Assembly (NCBI GenBank): GCA_023055425.1
Contig: JALGPY010000004.1
Span: 19,677,718 to 19,741,717 of the forward strand
Direction: 5' to 3'
Source of the DNA: Linanthus parryae
Taxonomy: Eukaryota > Streptophyta > Magnoliopsida > Ericales > Polemoniaceae
DNA: 64,000 nt
Part shown: piece by piece, positions 1 to 11,763 of the stretch
Layout of the letters: each line of letters begins with the position of its first letter
Numbering within the stretch: position 1 is the first letter of the stretch
The notes under the pieces: model-generated
What the model saw: only the letters and a program-made list of their open reading frames with translations
Database searches by the model: none
Told to the model about the DNA's origin: nothing
Program-made: the position numbers and the translations under genes

Positions 1-355
1 AAATCCCGCCCCCGCCCTAGAGGCGGTAGCGATTGTTCTTTCCTTTTTGCTGGGTCTTGTGTTTATATTATTTGGTATGTTAGCTCCATCATATCTACTG
101 TGCCCTGCAAACTTGAATGCTGAGTCTTCTTGCATGATCTTTAAATTGTTGAGGACAACAAAGCATTCCAATGTCGACGGGTTTTTAGCTGTTTTCTAGC
201 CAATGTATGTGTTCTCATAACCAGTATGTGTTAGTTTTGTATTGTGTGCAGAGTCATTGGTTTATGTGATGTATTATATATATATATATATATATTATCG
301 TATTTTGTAGTTTAGAAATAGATATTTTTTGCACGTTTAAATAATTGAGTCTACA
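1..355 (+). mobile_element. Element A, internal fragment left of the B insertion (non-autonomous Ty3-type)
   Basis: No coding capacity is seen here. The stretch at about 150-355 matches, in the opposite orientation, the internal region of element B around 49370-49580. Both contain a 'gttgaggacaacaaagcat' block, a 'gtgtg(c/t)agag' block and 'ataattgagtctac'. It is therefore the 5' flank of the point where B inserted into an older relative. The element resumes at 52688 after the CTACA duplication (351-355 and 52688-52692). Its 5' LTR lies outside the window. The first 150 bases (GC-rich start, then T-rich) show nothing further that I can assign. Confidence 0.7.
274..296. repeat. (AT)n microsatellite
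   Basis: A run of about 11 TA dinucleotides inside element A. The homologous place in element B (near 49430) has no such run, so it expanded after the copies separated. Confidence 0.9.
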
Positions 356-1767
356 TGACACGTTACAACTGCAAGTGCACAGCCGTCGTGTGTAGTAATA
401 ATTCCGGTAAATCCGGGTTTGTCGAACCCAAAGGACTTCTCGTGAACGAATTAGGATGATTAACATTAATGTGGGCAAGTAATTGAGTTTGTTTAACTAA
501 TCTAAGAAAGTAAATAACAAGCTAATTATTAAAACTGAGATTAATACGGGGGATAAGTATCAGAATATCTCTTCGGCTTCACTAGGGATCTCACACCACT
601 TGTGATTTAAGTTCAAGTAACACGAATGTGTTTTACTTAGCCAAACGATCACTTATACTTTGAAGATTCCTCAACCAAAGTCTAAATTCAAACTCTTGTA
701 CCTGATTCCTCTAGCCCACTCAAGTTCAAATAAGCATTATGTTCTTGTGATGTACTCTTAGTTCTAGTTAACTAGCAAGATTCCTCAACCCTAGATACGG
801 CTAGTGCTTGATTCAAGTTCCGGCGACAAGTGTTTATTCCTCTAACATTCACTACCTAGATCAATCCTATTTCTACGTCTAATAATACGAAAGATAGACT
901 GAGTACATAAACCAAGCATAACTAAGTAGAAAACATTCAATGAAGCTAAAAGCATGAAACAAGATCCATAAATCACCAAACGTGGTGTTCAAACCCTAAC
1001 TACCTACGAGATATCCCGAATAAAGAGTTTAGCTACGATTAAACATGATCAAAGTACAAAGTTTCAATGATCATAAACAAAAACTAGAGAGGATAAGAGA
1101 ATATAAATCAAACGATAGTCTCCAAGCTCCCAAGAACGTTCCTTTGCTCTCCAATGTCGTAGAATAGATAATATGCAGTTCCCTAGGTCGTTGGTTTTAA
1201 TCAAAACACCGTCCTTCTCCTTTTAGTTTTGCGAAATAACACTTTTACCCCCTTCTACTCACGTTAGACCCACTTTGTGATCTTGTGATCACAATTTGTG
1301 ATCATAGGATCACCTTTTTTAGTTATAGAGTCACGTGATCCTCTATGTGGTCTTGCACTTGATCTTGTGATCACAATTTGTGATCCTCTACTTCCACTGA
1401 GTTGCTTCTTTTTGCTCCTCTTGAAATTTTGACTAATTATTTTTCTCCTCTTAGCTTCTCCTCTTCTTCTTCTATTCTCTCATGCATTCCTTCAGTTTTT
1501 TTCTTTCCGAAGTTCGATTCCGCTCCAAAATCCGTACTCCAAGCTTCCGGTTCCTAAAATCCACAACACGAACAAATACCGAAAGATCAAATGCGACAAA
1601 TAAAGCATAAAACATGTCGAAAACGCCCGGATTACACCATGAAGTCCAAATACTCAAGTATGCTCAAAACATATAATAATTGGTCAATTTCTCATGTAAA
1701 TCTCTCTAAAAACACGCAAAACGATGGTGAATCCTATAAGAATATAACTCCCAATGTGGATTTATCA
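356..1767 (-). repeat. Element B 3' LTR
   Basis: 1412 bp, TG...CA on either strand. The minus strand begins TGATAAATCC and ends CGTGTCA. It aligns along its length with 51284-52687. In the first 155 aligned bases I count about 12 differences (roughly 8%), so the insertion is old. Short ORFs at 1472-1836 are conserved only because the DNA is repeated. The segment 1270-1390 is rich in 'gtgatcacaa' palindromes, which are also present in the other LTR. Confidence 0.9.
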
Positions 1768-1783
1768 AATACCCCCACACTTA
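1768..1783 (-). other. Element B polypurine tract
   Basis: The minus strand reads TAAGTGTGGGGGTATT immediately before the 3' LTR start TGATAAATCC. This is the expected plus-strand primer position for reverse transcription. Element F has a matching tract at 55568-55583, and element A has a diverged one just before 53891. Confidence 0.85.
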
Positions 1784-3553
1784 TCATTTGCGCGTCCCGA
1801 GCAAAGTCTCATCTACTGCATTTACCTGTCTACTAGACGACAAGACTCAAGCGACTCCAACATGACCCATAACACTCTAATGCAGCAAGATGATTCAAAT
1901 GCAAAGTCTAGACTTGATCTAAAACACAGAAAAACACAAATTACATTCTTCTTGGGAGATCATGCAATTTCAATCAATAATAGACCGATGCTCCTGGAGT
2001 AATGAAAAAGTCAGGCAAGAGGCGTGAAGCGCAATTAAATTCGACAACAAGTAATTCCCCATAGTTAGTATAGAAAGCTTAAATTTACTATAAAGAACAA
2101 CCTACCTCTTCATGTGTGCTGATAAAAATAAGAGGGTAACCAAGGCTAAGCCACATTCATAGCCGGAGCTCCTATTCCGCTAATGGTCAATATGATGAGG
2201 CTTAAGGATAAAAAAGATATAACTTTTATGAAGAAAATAATAATAATAATCCTAAAGCATCACATAAGCTCACAAAACCCCATTCTCACACACCCTGAAC
2301 TTGATGATAGGAATCCACAACCCGGATCTCACCAACTCCGGCCCTCAATTCCCTCATACCTCGGTGCCATGTCAATCCCGTGCCCATCGCAGAGAATGAT
2401 GTGTAAAACTCAAGTCTTTATCTTCAATCCGGAACTAAGAACTTTCACCACTCGATTTCCAATAAGCATATTGTATTTCTTTATTCCACTCTTTGTTTTT
2501 TCTCTTTTTTTTGTTTCTTTTTCATATATTTTTTTCTGTTCTTTTATTTTCAATTAAACATCAATAATACAAAAAAATGTATGAGTGGTCCTCCTCCAAG
2601 AATCAAACAGCACTAATAATGTAAGGGGAAGGAAAGAAACAAAACAATGAATAAGTATCACAACAATAATTCATCTCCCCCTAACTCCATGAAGCGCAAG
2701 ATGCCACAAACTGCCAAAGTCAAAGTGTGTATGGGGGTGGAGTCGTCAATGCACAATCTCTATGTCCGTAGTCAAATGTCGACACCCCCACACTAGAATG
2801 CAATCACATCGCCCTCTCAAATAGCCATATAAGATATGCCACCTGTATAATCCAACCGAACCTCCTACACCAAGATGATATAAACGCGGTACCTAGCACA
2901 TGCCACCAGTTAAGTACAACCAACACCATTTTTGTGCGAATTAGACGTCACGCACTTAGGCTCTCCACCACTGTGTCCATGGTGTAATGACATGGAACAC
3001 CGCCACACCTTAGTGTGCAAGCCAACTCACTCACCCTCGCATCCCCTCGTAGATATAAAATGAAGCATAAGAGATCAGTAGAACTCACAAAAATATGTTA
3101 TGAAGTACTCCCTCAACGAACCCCCTCGACTGCTTCTCCCTCGTGACGCTCTAAAAAGGTAATTCTAAATGATATATGATGAAGACCAAGAATCGTCTTC
3201 CTAGGTCAAAGAGGCTAAAAATGAATCCAATGATCGATCAGAGTTTACTAGTGGTCCTACAAGGTGAGATCTAAAAGCAGTGAGTGCTCTAATACACATC
3301 CCCGCACAACTGTTCTGTGTGCCACTACGAGGCGGGCTGGCGACTACCTTAGACGGACAACAAGAATGTTGGGCCTGTTTAGCAAACACCAAGCTTAACT
3401 TTTTTAGGAGAAAACAACACACATTTTAGCTTTTAAAATTTTAATTTAGTTTGAAAATAGGTAGGCATTCCCATAATAAGATTCTCATTCTACTTAATAG
3501 GGGGAACTCAAATTGTACACTCTCGGTCAATATTCACGCCCTATGCCTAAAGT
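1784..3553 (-). mobile_element. Element B internal region, 3' portion (non-coding)
   Basis: I see no credible gene in these 1.8 kb. The open frames at 2183-2557 and 3201-3422 lack any family resemblance and are not preserved in the relatives. The region is homologous to element F 55584-57200; shared landmarks include 'ccctcaattccctcatacctcgg' near 2341 and 'cttcctagg' near 3199. It is also homologous to element A 53700-53890. It looks like a long 3' untranslated region shared by a non-autonomous family. It stops at the TTTCA target site of element C. Confidence 0.75.
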
Positions 3554-3558
3554 TTTCA

Positions 3559-4806
3559 TGCAACGACCCCCTTATCTGGCTCGGACGAGCCGGGGAGGCC
3601 GCAACTCAAAGTAACGGCGGAAAATCGAAAGCACAACATCCCAACATTTATATTACATACTATTAAACATCACAGTACTTCTCAAGTCTTCATACTAGGC
3701 TATTATACATTATTCTTACATTATTAAAACTATCTTACAACATGCGACATGACTTCGTCAGTGAGTCTCGTACCCAGCCATATCATGGCCTTCTTCCTCT
3801 AATCCTGCGGTGGGAAAGAAAATGGAACCGCAGTTTCTAAAGTCAGCTGGGAAATGCTGAGTAAATAAATACCCTAGCTCGTAAACAGATGATGAGGCAT
3901 GATTTATTCTCAAAACAGTAGTAAGTGGAAATAAATCTTTAAAAAGAGTAAACAAAACACAAATCCAGCTTCAAGCTTCTCAACCTTTAAAATTCTTCCT
4001 TCTTGCTTATAACGGGGAATAATATCCCAATCTTGCCTTCTTTCTCTTAACAAATGTCTTTGTCCTCAGAGAAATCATATTTTAACTTTGTTGATACGGG
4101 GAAGATCTACTATCACTGCGCATCCAAGACCTTAAGTGCCAGCACCCCTCTAAGACTACTCGCGGCCAGAGAGGTGAGTACATGGAGCGACCCGGCAGGT
4201 TGCGACCGGGTTAAAATAAACGGGTCGGGTGGACGTAGCCGGTCACGACCAATCTTATAGAAAAGCGAATACAACGATCCCCGCACAAATCTTTCCACTT
4301 TACGTTATTAGTGGATTAACATTATTCGTGTGACAGTTCAAAGTAAAGAAACTTCTTGAACATGCAAATAAATCACAAATAACATGTAACTTAAAATTAT
4401 ATTTCGAGACAAGTATTAAAATCATGATCTGACACGAACAAGAGCTAAGCACGCTAGGCTAGGCATATTTACTTACCACGATTCCAATAGCGTCGGAACG
4501 TCCTACTTGTAGTCGTTTCTCACGAATCTGTTACCTACAAACCGGTTGCTTCTAAATTGTCACAATTTTGTGTATAGCTCTACAAGTCTTATTAATAACC
4601 CTAGTTAACAATTCTCAATTTAGCCCGAACTCGCGTGTTAATTTCGTTATGTTTCTTTATTTAGTTATATTTCCTTATTAGCAAAATTGTTAAACAACGA
4701 GTGTTTATTTAAAGAGTTATTGAATTTTATGTTTCAAAAGTCCTATCTATTTATAGGAGTTATTTTTATAAAATACTAGTAAAAACAAGTGGTAGTTTAT
4801 ATTTTT
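3559..4806 (-). repeat. Element C 3' LTR, piece 1
   Basis: 1248 bp, collinear with 46323-47536. In the first 220 bases about 14 differences are seen (about 6%). The piece ends where the intact copy reads 'tatatttttatctt' and this copy is interrupted by a new TG terminus. No gene is present. Confidence 0.9.
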
Positions 4807-7800
4807 TGTAACACCCCCGATTTCCAGAGGAGCTGGAGACCGGGATGGTGCCCTCCGTACAGGGGATTTTACCCTTTCGTACAAGGAGTAGTAACGATAA
4901 GCAAGTGAAAGGAAACATCCAACTACTGATTAATTACGATAAAAGTTTACAACATTATTGACTGGTTCCAAACTGGACACCAAGCCTAACAAAATACATT
5001 TTACAAAGAAAAAAAGAACTCTTCGATTAATTTCTAAGCGTTACTGATTGCAAGTGAGAACAAGTCGTGATCCCAGCGCGTTACCCCAGCAACCAATTAT
5101 AAACCTGCGGGAAATTAAAAGAAACACAAGGACGCAGTTTTTCGAGTATCAGTAAAAACTGAGTGAATAAACAACTTAGCATGTAAAACAGAGTGGCTCA
5201 GAAAGGTTACGGGGTTTGTATTTGGAACAGTTTAAACAGTGACGGAGTATAAGTATAAAGATCAGAGTTTGCAGTATAAATAAGATTCCCAAATGTTCAG
5301 TGTTTCCATTACAAATATATTATCTCAAGTGGCGTGTCTATGCAGAACACGACTTATAAATAATTATTTCCTGATTTAGAGATAAAGCAGTCAGATTAAT
5401 AATTCACAGTAACCAAAGGAGACCAGGATAAATAGTAACAGATGATACTGGTGTATAGGGGGTGTTGAAACCCAACCTCTCTACCAAGCGTTATGGATCG
5501 GATCCCCCGTCCCGCTAGTCATCATACAAATAGCCAACTAGACCTTAAGTGTCGACACCCCCTTAAGATTGTAAGTCAGAAGAGTAGTACTAGATGCTAG
5601 ACTCTAGCCTATAGCGATAAGAGTCGGGGCACTCGGAGTCCCAAAGTAGTAACGGGTCCAAGACTCCAAAGAGGTAGTCAAGGGAAGCTGTCGAATCGAT
5701 ACTTCCGGTCAGAACCAACCATAAGTCCAAGACTCCAACAAGTATAGGTAGTCAAGGGAAGCTGGCGAATCGGTACTTCCGGCCGGGGCCAACATAATAA
5801 CAGTCCACTTGTTCCAGTACATGCGATTCTTTCACTTTACGTTGTTAATGGATTCTGATTTAGTGACATTTGAATAAAGAGTTTTCTCATTTAGAATAAG
5901 AGTTGTAAAATGACGGTTTAAAAGTAGAACGACAGGTTAAGCAAATTTCAGAATAAAATACGAGAGTTATTTTGAAATAAACAAGTAGATCACATGAAAG
6001 AACTACGCAGACAAAACTAAGCAAGTAAACTCGCGTGTATATTTTGAGACGTGAAACAAAAATCACATTTTGACACGGAAGAAGATAAGCACGCAACGCT
6101 AAGCATGAATACTCACCTTGAGAGCCAAAAGAGTTCTATCAAAGTCGCTACTCGTAAACTACGTCTTCATCTACTGTCTCACCGAAATCAGGCTCCACAA
6201 TCACACATAAATTCCTAATCACAACCAGTCGCAAGTAGATAATGCATATGTACTACGGGATATGCAAATGACATTCACACGTAATTATAAACACCCGATT
6301 TTATTTTATAGATACTTCAATTCTCATTTGATAGCAAGTCGGAAATGCTTGAAACGATATGTAGAAGTAATAAGAAAATTATAATTCCAATTTAAAAATA
6401 ATTCTTATAAATATAAAAGTGATATTTTTATTTTAAGAAATGATTTCTTAATAATGCACAATTACAATTTTGTGCACAATTAATTTACTTTACAGTAATA
6501 AAAAAAATAATAATTAATTAAGCATGTCCATTTATATGTACAACGAATGACATTTTTTTTTTTTTGTAAACGGTTCAAAATCTCACTAATTGTTTACTTA
6601 AAAAAATGAATTTGAAAATTATTTAATATCTAGAACAATAGTATTTACCGATTATATAATTAAACTCACACAAACACTATATTTTTATGAACTTATTTTT
6701 CATGAAAACAATTTATAAATATTAGAATTATAACTTATGCTAATTCATAAAAAGTATTACATTACAAAGATGGTTTTTATCTTATATATTAATTTAATAT
6801 ATAATTATAGCAAGTTTTAGTAATAGAGAAACAAATTAAATAAAAAAAATAGTTTTATTAAATAAAACTGAATTCATATACTACAAGTAGTTCCCTCCCC
6901 CCAAGATTTCATGAAGTACAATTAGTTCTCCCAAAGTTTCCGAAAAGACAACCAAGACCCCCTATCCAAGACCTACGGTAAACACATATTCAACCCAATG
7001 ATAACTTGATCAAATCATGCATTCGAGCAACTAACATTACATCTTGATGATTACAAACAAGTAAGGAGATGATTTAGATCTTACCCACTCCAAGAACGAC
7101 GGAAAACGGCGAAGTAAGGAGGTGGGTCGAGCTCGCCGTCGGGGGCTCGGCGGTGGAGTTCGACGGTGATGCTCCGGCCACTTCGGGGTGCGACTGAATG
7201 GTTATTCGGGCTCCTTGGATGCTCCGGAGCGCATATAGAGTGAGAATGAGGGGTGGGTCCGCCTGGGTTGCTGGCCTCGAGCTCGCCATCGTCAATAATG
7301 GTGGCGGCGGCGGCGTCGTCGTGTGGCTTGTTGAGGCCACTGCTGCGGCTGTCGTTGCTCCTGATGTTGGTCTGGAAAGACTGAGATAGAGAGGGAGGTA
7401 TAAAGACGAAGAGATTGAGGGTGATGGTGAGTTGTTCGGTGATGGTGGCGGGTTGGTTGGTTTCTGGTTTTGTTTTCTACGCATAAACATAGAGTGATAG
7501 AGATGGAGGAGGTGGCGGTGAAGGGTTGGCAATGGTGGTGGCTATGGAGGTGTTTTATTGTTTGTTGTTGATGATTGCCGAGAGGGAGGAGTAAGGAGGA
7601 GAGTGCAGTTGTTATTGTTGTTGTTGTCTTTGTTGATGTTGTGTCCAAAGAGAAAAAGAAGAGGGAGTAGAAGAGATGGTCAGAGTTGATGGGAGTTGAG
7701 AGGAGGTGATGAGGTGAGCAATTAAAATGGTGAGGTAACCGTTTGAAGGAGTGATTAGGTGAGCACGGCATGAGTTAACGCGGTGGTTCGACGCGCGACG

Positions 7801-8469
7801 AATATTAAAACGCGACGGAAATTTTTAATGAGCGGCGAAGTAAAAATAATAACACGTGATGATAAACAATACGCGAATACGATTAATAAGAACGAATAAA
7901 TAAAATGATTGCGACTGAAAAATCAAAACGTTGACTGGTAAATAAAATTTGACTGAAAAATATGAATTCGACTGAAAATACTAATTTTGACTGATAGAAA
8001 CATAAATTTGACTGACAAAATAAATTTGAACTTCTAAAAAGATTTGACTGAAGAAACTGTATTGAACTTAAGAGACATTTAAATTGATAAAGTTAAATCT
8101 AAATAATAAACCCAAACATAACTGTTAAGAATGTATTTGACTAGTATTTCAAAAGAAATTCAATTGTCGATTTTGAAGAAACTAGTAAAAAAATTATTTG
8201 ATCAAAATTAACTAGACAAATAATTTGAAAATGATAATCAACTTATTATCTATTTTTATAAGAGATTAGTAGAATAAGCATAGCTTGTCAAAATAATTGT
8301 AAACAAAACGTATAGTCAATTGCTACAAAATGTATCACGTATAATATCCACATCGCCTTATTACGACTAACACTAATAACAGACAAGCACACGTTCTCAC
8401 GTTCTTAAATAATAACTACGCAGTGTCAAATTACTGAAATGCCCCTAGGGTAGATTTCGGGTTGTTACA
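4807..8469 (-). mobile_element. Solo LTR, 3663 bp, Tekay-like, inserted in the C 3' LTR
   Basis: It starts TGTAACACCCCC and ends GTTGTTACA on the plus strand, with TTTTT at 4802-4806 and 8470-8474. The other C LTR shows the unfilled site at about 47535. No internal direct repeat, PBS, PPT or polymerase is seen, so this is one LTR left after LTR-LTR recombination. Orientation is set to minus because that strand begins TGTAACAACCCGAAAT, the usual start style of this lineage. It shares a 20-base block at 5540-5559 with the LTRs of element E. The GC-rich stretch 7070-7770 produces low-complexity frames that are not genes. Confidence 0.85.
5656..5795. repeat. Two-copy tandem duplication inside the solo LTR
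   Basis: Units of about 69 bp start 'gtccaagactccaa' at 5656 and 5725. Both run through 'gtagtcaagggaagctg' and 'acttccgg'. They differ by several substitutions and a small indel, so the duplication is not recent. Confidence 0.8.
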
Positions 8470-8474
8470 TTTTT

Positions 8475-9755
8475 ATCTAAAATAAATATTAGAATTAACA
8501 ACTAAACTTTATCAGATTTTTAAGAAAATCAGTTCTAAATACTTGCAATGATGCAACGATATTTATAAGCTCGAAAAAGTCATTTCATGCAAGTATTTAA
8601 TAACCGAATTGAAAGTTAAACAATTAAACAAAACGTTTGTTTAGTTTTTAATAAAATATTACTAGTTTAATTTTTAACGAACGACTCGTATAGTATTTTA
8701 TCGCCCGAATCACTTTTTCGTAACCGGGAAGAAAAATATTATTTTTAGGAAACATTTTTAACCCGAAAATAACATATTTATTTTTACGTATATATATAAC
8801 GTTTATATAAACTACACTTAAATCCCCACAACCTATGTCAAAAGGCAGAAGTAACCCCCACCTACTCACATGGCAGTTTCATTAACATGAAATAACTACC
8901 CACCAAGTTCTCACAAATACAACCACCAACCCCCTTTACATGATTATCAGACTATAATCAATTTAGGGAAAAGACACTTTCACCCCCCTTTAACATGAAT
9001 ATCAAATTCATCAAGCTAAACATGGATTCAAGCATTCAAGATACGATTTTGATTGTTTCAATGAAATCACGACGAGACTTAGAGCATACATAGGCCAACA
9101 ATGGCCGGAATCGGTCAAGAAACGAAGCGGGTTGAATTCGCCGTCGGTGGGTCACGACGGTGCTCTTCGTCGCTGACGATGGAGGACCTCCTAGCTTTGG
9201 GTAGGACCTCGTTTTGTCTCCTGTGAGCTCTAGGAGTAGTTTGGCGGCGATTTGGAGAGGTGGGTGGTGCTATAGAAGGTTACCCAAAATCTCGCCGGTT
9301 TTAATGGACGACGGCGGCGATGGTGCTCTGTTTTGGCGGCGACGGTGCTCTGTTTTGGTGGCTGTTGTTGCTGATTTTGTCTCTGTTTTGGGACAGAGAG
9401 AAGGACGAGACAGAGAGTAAAGGGGTGGGGAAGGAAAGAGAGTAAGATAGAGATGTGGGTTTGCTCTCGTCTCTTGTCGTCGGAGCTTCGACGGCGGCGG
9501 TGGTGGCGGCTTGCCGCTGCTTCCGTTGTGGCTCTGTTTCTGAACAGAGCAGAGAGAGTGAGACAGAGAGAGAGGGATGGAGAAGAAGGTGATGGAGGTT
9601 GTGGACAGTTCTTGGCAGTGTTGATGGTGGTGATGCTCTTGGTGGTGGCGTCGGCATGGTCGCGGGAAGAAGAAGGAGAAGATGAAGATGAAGAGGAGGA
9701 TGAGAGGGTGATGATGAGGAGGTGAATGATTGATGTTGGTGACTCGTTTTATAGG
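8475..9755 (-). repeat. Element C 3' LTR, piece 2
   Basis: 1281 bp, collinear with 47537-48807. It ends at the ATAGG target of element D, which lies in the LTR's own TATA-like sequence (minus strand CCTATAAAA in the intact copy). The part at 9100-9720 is a GC-rich GGC/GGT/GAA simple-sequence stretch. The frames at 9214-9813 are artefacts of that composition and are disrupted in the other LTR. Confidence 0.88.
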
Positions 9756-10385
9756 TGTAGATAGTGCTTTCTAGACAGGCAGATCTTAGCCACGTGGCGG
9801 CCATCCAGCACACCTAGCTGTGCTTCACACACACTGGATCACCAGCCGCGCTGATCCATGTGGGGGCTGCGAGACAGGGCCCTCGCATACCACCACACGG
9901 GACTTGTAGGACTTAGTGGTTTGGAGGCTAGAGTAAGTCCTGTCGCGCGCGAGCGATAGCCAAGCCCGCGTGCGGCCCCTAGTAACTGCTTTGAGAGATT
10001 TATGGCACGAGCTCCATAAACCCGGTCAACCCGGTCAACCCGGTCAACCTCGTAACGGTTACGGTATACGCGGATAACGTGCTGTAACGGTCCCTATATA
10101 CGCGGACGAACGTGCCGTTTATGTTAAGCTAATTAATCCGCCATTACAGGGCACATTAACCACACTACAACGGTCACATTCTCTGTTATATATAGGATCG
10201 TTAACCCTTCCATACAAGGGAGAATCACCTGAGATACGCGGAAGCTCTGCCAAAATCTTGTTTCTCTCTCATACAGTGCTATTGCCTTACTCTCTCCCTA
10301 CACACAACCTTACACTTCCTGTGTCCTTTCTATCCTCTACTCTTGGTGTATATTAAATTCTCTCTGCAGGATTCTCTCGTACACA
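9756..10385 (+). repeat. Element D 5' LTR
   Basis: 630 bp. The first 230 bases differ from the 3' LTR at about seven sites (about 3%). It contains three perfect copies of 'cccggtcaa' near 10019-10047, a run that is degenerate in the 3' LTR. Confidence 0.93.
10187..10195 (+). promoter_or_regulatory. Probable TATA box of the D 5' LTR
   Basis: TATATATAG lies about 190 bp before the LTR end and is followed by a C/T-rich leader ('ctctctcatacag'). The 3' LTR keeps it at about 40619-40627. Position and context fit the LTR promoter; a weaker candidate is 'ctatatacgcgg' near 10096. Confidence 0.6.
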
Positions 10386-10406
10386 TTTGGTGAACCCGAC
10401 GTGAAC
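10386..10406 (+). other. Element D primer-binding site region
   Basis: Directly after the 5' LTR the sequence starts TTTGGTGAACCCGACG. Its location makes it the minus-strand priming site. I could not assign the tRNA species with confidence. Confidence 0.6.
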
Positions 10407-10424
10407 TTACCACTGCAAGCAACC

Positions 10425-11762
10425 ATGTCTCATGAAGATGATGTCAGTAACAGATCGCCCTCCACGGAGACCACCTCGGGAGAGGAGACCCGCCGCACTC
10501 CTACGTCCGCCGGTGAGGCCCCGACGCTAGAGGCCTTGGACGCTACCATCCAGAATCAGGCGTAGGCTCTCAAGGCTCAATCTGTGCAGATGGAACGGAT
10601 AATGGCCATTCTGGGGACTCTCGCCCCGAATCCCACATCGACCACATCCGTCTCTCAGGGAGGAGGAGCCACTACCACTCAAGGGTTGGGAGTATTACCC
10701 ACGCCACCTAACCCTAACCTTCAAACTCCACCGACAACGGTGCAGTTTCCCTCAGTTCAGGGGCAAACGTCTCAAAGATTGCCTCTTACCGCTCATATTC
10801 CTCAACCGCCAACCTTGACACCCAATCCGTCTTCGCAATACCCTTTGCCTCCTCCGCCGGCGGCGTGGGGCAATGCGAATTCACAGTACGTTCCTAGCCC
10901 TTCCGCGTCATATGTGTCGCCTCCAACTGCAACAACCCCTCCTCCTGCTGCCGGGGGAAGTGCACCGGAGTGCATGACGTCGCTGCAACGGCGCATGGAA
11001 ACTTTCTTGGCTAATCAACCTTTCGCTGATACCATTATCCCGAAGGTTGATAATGACCCACCTATCCCACGCGAGATCTACCTCATGCCTAACCCTGCCG
11101 GGTACAAGGCTCCTAAATGAGACAAGTTCGAGGATTTCAACGGAAACGCCCACGAGCATGTCATGCGTTTCATTGATGTGATGGGGCCATACGGGGCTGA
11201 TCCCAAGTTGCTGATGCGCGCGTTCCTGAAATCTCTGGGGAACGTGGCCTACAAGTGGTATAGGACACTGGAGGCTGGATCCGTGAAGACCTGGGACGAC
11301 TTGGTCCAGAATTTCTATTCCAAATTCTTCCAGATGGAAGAAAAGGTGACAATGATTCATCTCTCGCGCATGTACCAGAAGCGCGAGGAGGATGGAGTGA
11401 CATTCATCAAGAAGTTCAGGGCCAAGTCCTTGGAATGCAGAGACGAAGTGATTGAGGGCAGACTCGTGGAAATATGTTTGCAGGGCATGCGAGACGAATA
11501 GAAGGGTATGCTTATCAACCTACAGACCCCTACATTATCAAAGTTAATCGAATGCACAAAGAACATAGAGCCTATAGTGGAGAGGCACAAAAAGAAGCAC
11601 GCCCCTGAGCGATCCCCGAGCGGGACTACCTTTAAAATTGGGAGGTTCAGCTACAAGAGGGGACGTGAGGCTGAAGTGAATACGGTCTCGCCCCAAAAGC
11701 AGCCAAAGGTCGCACCACTTCGATGCGCCACCTTTACCATGTTCGGTAGAGGAAGGGAGTGA
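10425..11762 (+). pseudogene. gag: Gag polyprotein remnant of element D
   Basis: The frame begins at ATG 10425 shortly after the PBS. It continues through a Pro/Thr-rich stretch (10600-10960) to a retrotransposon Gag core around 11163-11470, containing 'KWYRTLEAGSVKTWDDL' and 'FFQMEEK', a typical capsid motif region. In-frame stops are visible at 10563 (TAG), 11118 (TGA), 11499 (TAG) and 11760 (TGA). Because sense-like coding continues after each stop in the same general register, these look like point mutations in a once-open gene. It would have formed the cytoplasmic virus-like particle. No zinc knuckle of CCHC form was found, which is not unusual for Tat Gag. Confidence 0.82.
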
Positions 11763-11763
11763 C

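Noticed and set aside
2183..2557. 124-codon plus-strand ORF in B
   Set aside because: It ends in a Phe-rich tract from T-runs, has no family match, and the homologous region of F is not open.
7074..7771. Pair of overlapping minus-strand ORFs in the solo LTR
   Set aside because: Ser/Pro/Thr- and His/Gln-rich low complexity in two frames at once. Same situation as in the E and C LTRs.
9214..9813. ORFs in C LTR piece 2
   Set aside because: Not preserved in the intact LTR copy at 48160-48780 and compositionally driven.
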